From Comamonadaceae bacterium (GTDB taxonomy: Bacteria; Pseudomonadota; Gammaproteobacteria; Burkholderiales; Burkholderiaceae_C): a DNA stretch of 64,000 nucleotides. The stretch's first letter is position 1, and the number at the start of each line of letters is the position of its first letter. Shown piece by piece: positions 43,280 to 50,126 of the stretch. A program made the translations under genes and the position numbers. The notes beneath the pieces were generated by a model. That model saw only the letters and a list, made by a program, of their open reading frames with translations. It did not search any database and was not told the origin of the DNA. The stretch is taken from positions 1 to 64,000 of the forward strand of contig JAIYCB010000019.1 in NCBI GenBank assembly GCA_027488215.1. The letters run 5' to 3'.

Positions 43280-43965
43280 GCGCGCACCCCCATTTGCTGC
43301 AAGGCGGGCAAAGACCAATGCACATCAAAGCGCACCGCCTGCTGCTCGTCGTGGCTCACACACACCAAAGTGCTGCCCGCGTCGCGCGCGGCCTGCAACA
43401 ACAAGTCCATGAAATCCTGCCGCAAGGCCACATCGAGCGCCGAGGTGGGCTCATCGGCCAATATCAATTCGGGCTGGCCCATCAGGGCGCGGGCTGCGGC
43501 CACGCGCTGCTGCTGGCCCACCGACAAGGCGTCGGCCCGGCGGCACCACAGCGCCTCGGGCAAAGCCATGCGCTGCAACCAGCTTTGGGCCACGGCCTTT
43601 GGCCCCCCCGCAGCCTGACAACGTTCGCGCCGCAGCTGGGAAAAACGGCAAGTCAGGATCACGTTGTCCAACACGCTCAGGTAGGGCAACAAATTGAACT
43701 GCTGGAACATCACACCCACATGGTCGGCCCGAAAGGCGTCGCGCTGACCAGCCTTCAAAGCGGCCCAGTCTTGCCCGAGCAAAGACACGCGCCCTTGCCG
43801 CGGTGACAAAACACCTGACAATAAGCCCAGCAATGTGCTCTTGCCACAGCCGCTGGGACCATGCAAAAAAACAGTCTGGCCCTGGTCCACCTGCAAGCGG
43901 CCCAGCACCAGTGTGTCAGGCCCGCCCCGGGTCCAGGCAAAGCGCAATGGCTCAATATCGATCAC
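43276..43965 (-). CDS. ABC transporter ATP-binding protein (LolD/MacB type)
   Basis: This 229-residue ATPase has Walker A GPSGCGKST, a Q-loop (GVMFQQFNLLPYLS), the signature LSVGQQQRVAAARAL and Walker [13 protein letters not shown]. It is the first gene of the three-gene cluster with the FtsX-like permease and DUF3299 protein. The signature serine-valine-glycine is a mild variant of LSGGQ. The region upstream consists mainly of repeats, so the promoter must be within about 70 bp of the start or inside the array. Confidence 0.9.
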   Translation of the reverse strand: MIDIEPLRFAWTRGGPDTLVLGRLQVDQGQTVFLHGPSGCGKSTLLGLLSGVLSPRQGRVSLLGQDWAALKAGQRDAFRADHVGVMFQQFNLLPYLSVLDNVILTCRFSQLRRERCQAAGGPKAVAQSWLQRMALPEALWCRRADALSVGQQQRVAAARALMGQPELILADEPTSALDVALRQDFMDLLLQAARDAGSTLVCVSHDEQQAVRFDVHWSLPALQQMGVRA

Positions 43966-44051
43966 AAAACTTCCCTTTTATGATGTGCACCCCTGGTGCC
44001 ACTGCACGACCAAAAGCACTGCTGCACAACCGCCGATAGATCGCTTCGTTC

Positions 44052-44241
44052 CTCGCGATGACAAGCTGGTGGCGTACCTCACAATGACAAGCTGGTGACG
44101 TGCCTCGCGATATCAAACTGGCGGCGTGCCTGGCGATGACAAGCTTATAGGGTGCCTGGCGATGACAAGCTCGAAGCGTGCCTTGCGATGCAAAATCATC
44201 AGCCGTCACTGCGAGGAGCGCAGCGACGCGGCAGTCCATGG
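44052..44241. repeat. 26-bp tandem array ending in a palindromic element
   Basis: Six 26-bp units start at 44052, 44078, 44104, 44130, 44156 and 44182. Most share CTSGCGATGACAAGCT-type sequence followed by a variable part ending in GTGC. The array runs into a palindromic copy (44206-44241) with GTCACTGCGAGGAGCGCAGC. A partial mirror copy lies on the left (44037-44062). This accounts for most of the 335-bp gap between the ABC ATPase and the DMT exporter; the rest (44242-44300) shows nothing clear. Confidence 0.9.
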
Positions 44242-44300
44242 AAAGCTGGGTTACTCAAGGTACCGGTCAGCTTGGCAAACAAAAAGGACAATATACCCCG

Positions 44301-45248
44301 TCAATCGCTCACGACAGTTTTTCTTCGGCTTTCCCTGCGGGCAATCCAGACAGTGGCGCCCAAAATGACCAAGGCACCGGCCCAGGTCCACTGGCTGGGC
44401 ACATCGCCAAACACCAACCAGCCCAGCAATGAAGCCCAGACCAGATCCAAAAAGCGAAGCGACTGGGTGGCTGAAATGTCGGCCAGCGCGAAGGCCCGCG
44501 TCAGGCAATAGTGGGCCAGCGTGCCCAGCACGCCCGTGGCGGCAAAGCCAAGCCACTGCATCAGAGTGGGTGCTTGCCAATTGGGCAGAGCCATCGGCAA
44601 GCTCAAGACTGTGACGGTCAAGGCTTGCCAAAGCACAATCACGCCCGCTGTCTCGTAGCGTGTCAGGGCTTTGGTGATGAGGAAAGACGCCGCAAACACG
44701 GGCGCAGAGGCCAGCATGACCAAATTGAACCAGCCGCCCTCACCCGACATCTTGGGCAAGACCACCACCAACACCCCCGCAAAACCGACCAAGGCAGCAA
44801 TCCAGCGGTCTTTGCGCATGGGTTCGCCCAAAAACCAGGCCGCACCGATCATGATGAAAATGGGCCCGGTGAAACCAATGGCCGTCATGTCGGCCAAGGG
44901 GATTTTGGGCAAGGCCGTGAACCACAACACCAGCCCCAGCGTGTGCACCCCGCCGCGCCAGAACTGACCCGCCATGTTCACCGGCATATAAGCCCGCCAG
45001 CCATCGCGCCAAACCCAAGGCAAGATGACCAACAAGCCAAACAAATAACGCAAGAACTGCGATTGGTAAACGTCCAGGTGCAGTGTCAGCTCACGGGCGA
45101 TGGTGTTGAGGAAAGAAAACAGCAAGCCGCCCAACACCATCCAGACCATGCCCCGAACAGCCGCTGGCCAGGCGGCAAATGTCCGCCTGCTGCGGTGCTG
45201 CACAAGCGACCACTGGCGGGATGGGGACAAAGGCTTGCGCGGTTTCAT
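44301..45248 (-). CDS. DMT-superfamily (EamA) transporter
   Basis: This 315-residue membrane protein has ten predicted helices in two EamA halves (about 33-165 and 175-305). Typical landmarks are MVLGGLLFSFLNTIARELT, LADMTAIGFTGPIFIMI (ending the first half) and ADISATQSLRFLDLVWASLLGWLVFGD in the second half. It is probably an exporter of small metabolites or amino acids; the substrate cannot be read. It lies next to a repeat array and has no operon partner. Confidence 0.9.
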   Translation of the reverse strand: MKPRKPLSPSRQWSLVQHRSRRTFAAWPAAVRGMVWMVLGGLLFSFLNTIARELTLHLDVYQSQFLRYLFGLLVILPWVWRDGWRAYMPVNMAGQFWRGGVHTLGLVLWFTALPKIPLADMTAIGFTGPIFIMIGAAWFLGEPMRKDRWIAALVGFAGVLVVVLPKMSGEGGWFNLVMLASAPVFAASFLITKALTRYETAGVIVLWQALTVTVLSLPMALPNWQAPTLMQWLGFAATGVLGTLAHYCLTRAFALADISATQSLRFLDLVWASLLGWLVFGDVPSQWTWAGALVILGATVWIARRESRRKTVVSD

Positions 45249-45343
45249 GCCGCGGCGCGTGCGAAAGGATCAATCACCCCATCATCTTAGGGGCAATGCC
45301 ATCCCGGTCAGGTCGCTTGAGTTACCAGCCATGCTGAGCCAGA

Positions 45344-46621
45344 TCAGGTGGTGGGCAGCGGCGGCAAGGATTTGGCTGGCGTCATGGGGGCCAGTGAGGC
45401 AGGCGACGGTGCTGCTGGCAGCGGTGAAGCTGCTGGTGCTGCTGGTGCTGCTGGTGCTGCTGCTGGTGCTGGTGCTGGTGCTGCTGGTGCTGCGGGCGCT
45501 GTTGGCGCTGTTGGCGCTGTTGGCGCTGTTGGCGCTGTTGGCGCTGTTGGCGCTGCTGGTGCCGCTGGTGCCGCGGGCGCGGCAGAACCCGAAGGCACTG
45601 CAGGGCTGGCAGGTTTGGGTGTTTCTTGCGGCTTGGCATCAGGCGCAGGCACGCCCCGGATCCTGTCGATTTGCTTGAAGACCCAGTTGCGCTCTTGCGC
45701 GGCCAGCGCTTTTTCCTCGGCAATCTGCGCCTTCAACGCAGCGATGCGCTCTTGCAAGGCACGCTGCTCAGCGGCCTTGGCCTCTTGAGCTTGTCGCTCA
45801 GCCTGCAATCGTGCGTCTTCGATGGCTTGAAGTTTGGCCGCCTCTTCGGCAGCCAGGCGGGCGACGCGGTCTTTTTCCTGCTGGATGCGCGAGGCCCTGA
45901 CAGACGCGATCTCGCGGACCCCGGTACTCCAGGGCAAGTTCTGCAATTGTTTTTGGATGGCCGCTTCGCGCGAGATCGTCTGAACCCTACCGTTCACACT
46001 GGCCGTGAAGAAGCCTTCACAGCGGGTTTTGACGCCTGCCACAGTGCACGCATGGCCTTGCGGGCTTTGCGTACCCCAGGCTTTGGGCTGAGCCAGAAAC
46101 GTCTCGCACTGGGCAAAAGCCCTGTCAATTTTGGCGTCCTCACCGCTGCGCTGCGGGTCAGTGAAGTCAAACCACTCGGGCCGCACCCGCTCTAAATCGA
46201 AGGCGATGCGCACACAGTCGGCCTTGGCAGACAGCAGTTGCGATTGCATGCTGGCCCACACGGCCCGCGTCAGGGCGTTGCTGCTGACCACCTTGAAGGT
46301 GGCTTCGCCCTGAGTGGGGCAACCATTGACCACTTGGTCGTTGATGCGCCGCGCCTGACCCTGCCAACGCACTGTGACAGACTCTTCATCCTGCGGCGTA
46401 ATGGCAATCGGCGTGTCAAAAAACGGGGCTTGCACCACGCGCTCCATGTCGGCCTGACCGGGAACGCTGATGCGCAGATTGCAGCGGGTCTCGCCATTGA
46501 CCACCCGGGCAGAGACGGGCACGGTTTGGGTCTGTCCGGCTTGCAGCACGTACTGACCCGCCCACGCCCAAGGCGCAGCGCACAGCCACAGCAAACCAGT
46601 CCACCCAACACATGTTCTCAT
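45344..46621 (-). CDS. Periplasmic coiled-coil protein with Ala/Pro/Thr repeat tail
   Basis: The predicted 425-residue protein is unknown to me. It has a signal peptide (cleavage near residue 21, WAWA), a globular region with several cysteines (Cys47, 101, 136, 172, 192, 201), an Ala/Glu/Gln-rich coiled coil (about 244-312), and a low-complexity tail (about 347-399) of AAP and TAP triplets. The DNA of the tail is a 9-bp microsatellite (45425-45583). The architecture suggests a secreted protein that spans the periplasm or cell wall. I chose the ATG at 46621 because it begins the signal peptide. Confidence 0.8.
   Translation of the reverse strand: MRTCVGWTGLLWLCAAPWAWAGQYVLQAGQTQTVPVSARVVNGETRCNLRISVPGQADMERVVQAPFFDTPIAITPQDEESVTVRWQGQARRINDQVVNGCPTQGEATFKVVSSNALTRAVWASMQSQLLSAKADCVRIAFDLERVRPEWFDFTDPQRSGEDAKIDRAFAQCETFLAQPKAWGTQSPQGHACTVAGVKTRCEGFFTASVNGRVQTISREAAIQKQLQNLPWSTGVREIASVRASRIQQEKDRVARLAAEEAAKLQAIEDARLQAERQAQEAKAAEQRALQERIAALKAQIAEEKALAAQERNWVFKQIDRIRGVPAPDAKPQETPKPASPAVPSGSAAPAAPAAPAAPTAPTAPTAPTAPTAPTAPAAPAAPAPAPAAAPAAPAAPAASPLPAAPSPASLAPMTPAKSLPPLPTT
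45425..45583 (-). repeat. 9-bp microsatellite encoding APT/APA repeats
   Basis: About 17 imperfect 9-bp units of the GGCGCTGTT/GGTGCTGCT type encode Ala-Pro-Thr and Ala-Pro-Ala triplets. The period is a multiple of three, so length change would keep the reading frame. Confidence 0.9.
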
Positions 46622-46734
46622 CGCGAACCTACCCACAGAAAAAAGACATTCCACAGACTGTATCGGTCGCAAAGCGCTCAACTTGATAGCGCGGCGCAGG
46701 TGCGGTGACCACCCGGTGCAGGCACTGCAGCGCC

Positions 46735-47523
46735 TCAGCGGCCGGTAAAGACCGGCTTGCGGCGCTCGGCAAAGGCCGCTCGGCCTTCCGCAAAGTCGGC
46801 GCTTTGGCTGGCGCGCTGTGCGCGCTCGCGCATGCGGTCCACGTCCCCGAGTCCGGCCTCGATTTCGCGGATCGATTGCTTGGTGTCTTGCAAAGCCAGG
46901 GGGGCCAGCGCCAAAAGATCGCGCACCAAGGCCTGCTGCGTGTCTGCCCAATCTTCATGGCTCACCAGGGCCTCGAACAGGCCCAGGGCATCGAGTTGCC
47001 GATCGGTAAAGGGCCTCGCCGTCAAAAAAGCCCTTTTGGTGGCGGCCAGGCCGAAACGGCTGACATAACGCTGCAAGCCGCTGGGGTAATAGTGCAAACC
47101 CAAGGCGGTGGCAGGCATGCGCCATTCGATGCCTTGCAAGCCAATGCGCAGGTCACAAGCCAACACCACATCGGTCGCGCCGCCGTACACGCTGCCGTTC
47201 AGCCCGCAAAGGGTCACGGGGCGCATGGCGGCCAAGGCATCGGGAATTTCTTCAAAAGGCGGCGCGTCATGCCCGGACTCGTCAAAGCCGCCGATGTCGA
47301 AGCCGGCGCAAAACACAGGCCGGGGCTGCCCTGCCGTGTTGGCCGTCAGCACCATCACGCGCACCGCAGGGTCGCGGTTGACGGTGTCAAAGTGCGCCAG
47401 CAAAGCCTTGAGGTCGCCATTTTCCAGTCGGTTGCGCTGGGCCGGGCGGTTCAAGGTGATGGTGGCCACACCGCCTTCGATGTGCAAAACGGGAGCGGAA
47501 GCGGGCGTGAGAGCTGGTGACAT
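46735..47523 (-). CDS. Crotonase-family protein (enoyl-CoA hydratase/isomerase-like)
   Basis: The 262-residue protein has the crotonase fold with oxyanion-hole motifs FCAGFDIGGFD and NGSVYGGATDVVLACDLRIG. By eye, both catalytic glutamates of classical enoyl-CoA hydratase are missing: the first is Asp (GGATDV in place of GGGCEL) and the second position falls in MPATALGL. It may catalyse another crotonase reaction, such as isomerisation or hydrolysis of a CoA thioester. I chose the ATG at 47523 (MSPALTPAS). It is transcribed toward the coiled-coil protein gene and away from the phasin terminator. Confidence 0.88.
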   Translation of the reverse strand: MSPALTPASAPVLHIEGGVATITLNRPAQRNRLENGDLKALLAHFDTVNRDPAVRVMVLTANTAGQPRPVFCAGFDIGGFDESGHDAPPFEEIPDALAAMRPVTLCGLNGSVYGGATDVVLACDLRIGLQGIEWRMPATALGLHYYPSGLQRYVSRFGLAATKRAFLTARPFTDRQLDALGLFEALVSHEDWADTQQALVRDLLALAPLALQDTKQSIREIEAGLGDVDRMRERAQRASQSADFAEGRAAFAERRKPVFTGR

Positions 47524-47536
47524 GAGGGCAATCCAA

Positions 47537-47562
47537 AACAAAAAGGGTGTCCGAAGACACCC
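47537..47562 (-). terminator. Rho-independent terminator of the phasin gene
   Basis: Read on the minus strand, GGGTGTC, a TTCG tetraloop and GACACCC are followed by a T-rich run (positions 47562 down to 47537). It lies about 50 bp after the phasin stop. Confidence 0.88.
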
Positions 47563-47613
47563 TCATTGTAGGGAACCGTACCTGTGTTCAGGGCCGGTTC
47601 AGCAAGACAACGC

Positions 47614-48171
47614 TCAAGCCTTGGCTTTGGCCTTGCTCATGGCGGCCTTGACCGAAGCTTCGGCTTGGGCAGTGGCAGCCTTCATGCTGGCTTCGGCACT
47701 GTCAGCGGCTTGCTTAGCCACTTTTTTCAGGGTCTCAGCAGCGCTTTGGCTGGCTTCGAAGGCGGTCTTGATCACGGCCACGGCGGCATCAGAACCGGCA
47801 GGGGCGTTCTTCAGGCTGTTCTCGACCAGGCTTTTGACGGCTTGCTCGGATTCGGCCATTTTGCTTTCGACGGCCTTGGTGAACTCGGCGCCGGTGCTGT
47901 TGGCGATGTCAGACAGGTGACGGCCGTAAGACACCGACTTTTCGAAGGCGGGCTGCATCAAGGCAGCTTGCACAGCCATCAGGTCTTGAGGCGACTTGGC
48001 GGCCATCAGGGCTTGCATGTTGGAGAAAGACTCGCCCACAGCAGCTTTGCCAGCGGCCATGTTCAGCTCGACCAAACGCTCGAAACCAGCGAAAGCGCTT
48101 TGCGACAGGCCAGCGGCGACGTTCATATTGGCTTTTTGGGCAGCGGTGAATTGTTCAACATTGAAGTTCAT
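47614..48171 (-). CDS. phaP: Phasin family protein (polyhydroxyalkanoate granule)
   Basis: Phasins coat polyhydroxyalkanoate granules. The 185-residue product is almost entirely helical and Ala-rich, starts MNFNVEQFTAAQKANMNVAAG (residues 1-20 shown are typical) and contains GFERLVELNMAAGKA and QDLMAVQAALMQPAFEKSV. It has no signal peptide. The C-terminus is an Ala/Lys tail (AMSKAKAKA), as in many Burkholderiales phasins. AAGGA lies 7 bp before the ATG at 48171. It is monocistronic with its own terminator. No PHA synthase is in the window. Confidence 0.93.
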   Translation of the reverse strand: MNFNVEQFTAAQKANMNVAAGLSQSAFAGFERLVELNMAAGKAAVGESFSNMQALMAAKSPQDLMAVQAALMQPAFEKSVSYGRHLSDIANSTGAEFTKAVESKMAESEQAVKSLVENSLKNAPAGSDAAVAVIKTAFEASQSAAETLKKVAKQAADSAEASMKAATAQAEASVKAAMSKAKAKA

Positions 48172-48452
48172 GGTGTTTCCTTGGAGAGGTTTTGTTGCAA
48201 TGCAGCAATTTGAACAGCATGCGCCCGCCATGACAAGGGAAAACCCGCACTTTAGAGTCCGCACTCCAATTGATGGGCTTGTGTGTGGAACTGCACAGAG
48301 TGGGCCACAGCTCTAGGACCGGGTTGATTTCAAAAAGTGCAAGGGGTTCAAGGCAAGCGCATTTGGGCGTGCCAGCGTGTCGCCTGTTTGCCCGTTCGGT
48401 CTTGGCTCACCCCACCATAATCGGTCATTCCCTCAACCGCCCGGAGTGCCCC

Positions 48453-49388
48453 ATGCTCGACCCGCAAGCCCAAGCCCTGATGACCTTGTTGAGCGAAAAG
48501 GGCATCCCTCCGGTCCACACCCAAACGCCTGCCGAGGCCCGCGCTTCCTACCGGGCGCGTCGCAGCTTCACCCAGCCTGATGCACCCGAGGTGGGGCGTG
48601 TGCAAGACCTGCAGTTCAGCCACGCCGCAGTCAGCATTGCGGTGCGCGTGTACCACCCGGCAGGCGCGGATGCGGCTTTGCCCGCCTTGGTGTACTTGCA
48701 TGGCGGGGGCTGGACGATTGGCGATCTGGACACGCACGATGTGCTGTGCCGATCGCTCTGCCAGCAAGCCCATGGCGTGGTGGTGGCGGTGGATTACCGC
48801 ATGGGCCCGGAGCACAAGTTTCCGGCCGCTTACGAAGATGCCGTGGCGGCCTGGCAGTGGGTGGCTCAGCAAGCCGCCAATTTGGGCATTGACCCTGCTC
48901 GCATCGCCATCGGCGGCGACAGCGCCGGGGGCAATCTGGCTGCGGCGGCCTGTCTCGGTTTGCGGGACTTGGGCCACAAGCCGGTCATGCAGTTGCTGAT
49001 CTACCCCAGCACCGTCATGGCCCCCGACACCGATTCGTACAGAAACAATGGCCAAGGTTACATGCTCACGCGCGAGTCGATGGCCTGGTACACGGGCAAT
49101 TACCTGCGCAACCTACAAGACACCCTGGACTGGCGTGCCTCACCGCAGCTGGCCAGCAGCCATGCGAACTTGCCGCAGGCCTTCGTGCTGACGGCAGGCT
49201 TTGACCCTTTACGCGACGAGGGCCTGATGTATGCCGATGCCCTGAGTCGGGCGGGCGTGTCCTCGCAGTACATCTGTTTTGAGCGGCAGATCCACGGCTT
49301 CATCACCATGGGGCGCGTGCTGCAAGAGGCCAACACCGCAGTGGCCATGTGCGCCCAAGCGTTGCGCACAGCTTGGGCGCAGGCTTGA
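48453..49388 (+). CDS. Alpha/beta hydrolase, hormone-sensitive-lipase type
   Basis: This 311-residue esterase of family IV has the oxyanion motif HGGGW (83-87) and the nucleophile Ser157 in GDSAGG. The acid and base are in FDPLRDEG and QIHGF near the C-terminus. Such enzymes hydrolyse short-chain esters or, in some bacteria, modified amides. It probably acts in the cytosol, since there is no signal peptide. I chose the ATG at 48453 (MLDPQAQALM). The gene is divergent from the phasin gene and ends back to back with the next gene (49386-49391 reads TGATCA). Confidence 0.9.
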   Translation: MLDPQAQALMTLLSEKGIPPVHTQTPAEARASYRARRSFTQPDAPEVGRVQDLQFSHAAVSIAVRVYHPAGADAALPALVYLHGGGWTIGDLDTHDVLCRSLCQQAHGVVVAVDYRMGPEHKFPAAYEDAVAAWQWVAQQAANLGIDPARIAIGGDSAGGNLAAAACLGLRDLGHKPVMQLLIYPSTVMAPDTDSYRNNGQGYMLTRESMAWYTGNYLRNLQDTLDWRASPQLASSHANLPQAFVLTAGFDPLRDEGLMYADALSRAGVSSQYICFERQIHGFITMGRVLQEANTAVAMCAQALRTAWAQA

Positions 49389-49988
49389 TCAGCCGTGCAC
49401 CACGGCCAGGTAAGCCTGGCGGGTTTCTGGGCTGACCGCGTCCAGCGCTTGTTCGTAACGGGTCTGGTGCTGGGTCAACATGCGGGCCGAAGCAATGGTT
49501 TTGGAGCGGCAAAACCAGTGGCAGCTGTGTTGCATCAAAAACATCTCACCCATCATCCGGAAGGACCGCTCTTTGGGGGCCAAGCCCTGCTGGTTGAGCG
49601 CGGCGCGCTCAATGCCCTGGGCATGCACCTCCAGCAGGCGGCGCATGTCAAAGGTGGCTTTGGGTGAGAGTTGGTCGATGTAGGGCAATGCCAGTTTGAA
49701 GCCGCGCGCAACGGGTGCGGGCAGTTTGGAGAATTCGCGTGCCAGATTCTGGAACTCGCTGGCCAGTTGTTGTTCGGCAGCCTCTTGCATTTGCAGGATT
49801 TGCTGCTGGCGTTCAGGCTCGGACTCGCCCAGCGCCCGCATGTAGGCCGTGGTCAGCTGGGCCATGCTTTTTTCGATTTGGTAAGGGCGCAATTGTTCGG
49901 CCAACAAGGTCGTGCGCTTTCGCTGGCCCTGGACGTTGAGCCAGTGGATGCCCATGGCCACGATGAAGAGCAGGCTGATGAATTCCAT
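49389..49988 (-). CDS. Hypothetical membrane-anchored protein
   Basis: I do not recognise this 199-residue protein. It has one N-terminal hydrophobic segment (MEFISLLFIVAMGIHWL), then a largely helical, Gln- and Glu-rich region (about 35-95, probably coiled coil), and a C-terminal half containing HSCHWFCRSKTIASA, with two His/Cys pairs that might bind metal. No homologue is obvious to me. It is convergent with the esterase, sharing the TGATCA junction, and starts 138 bp from aceE. The ATG at 49988 begins the membrane segment. Confidence 0.7.
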   Translation of the reverse strand: MEFISLLFIVAMGIHWLNVQGQRKRTTLLAEQLRPYQIEKSMAQLTTAYMRALGESEPERQQQILQMQEAAEQQLASEFQNLAREFSKLPAPVARGFKLALPYIDQLSPKATFDMRRLLEVHAQGIERAALNQQGLAPKERSFRMMGEMFLMQHSCHWFCRSKTIASARMLTQHQTRYEQALDAVSPETRQAYLAVVHG

Positions 49989-50126
49989 ACAAAAGAAGTG
50001 AGCAGGCCGAATTGGCCTTACCCTCAAGTGTAGTGAGCTTGCCGCGCCTCATTCCTTAAAGCCTTGCCGGGTTCATGCTTTGGCACTCGCGAACCGCGCT
50101 TGAATACCTGGATCCCGGATCGGTCC

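Noticed and set aside
45425-45583. Microsatellite as a phase-variation switch
   Set aside because: The unit length is 9 bp, so gain or loss of units would not change the frame; only length variation is possible.
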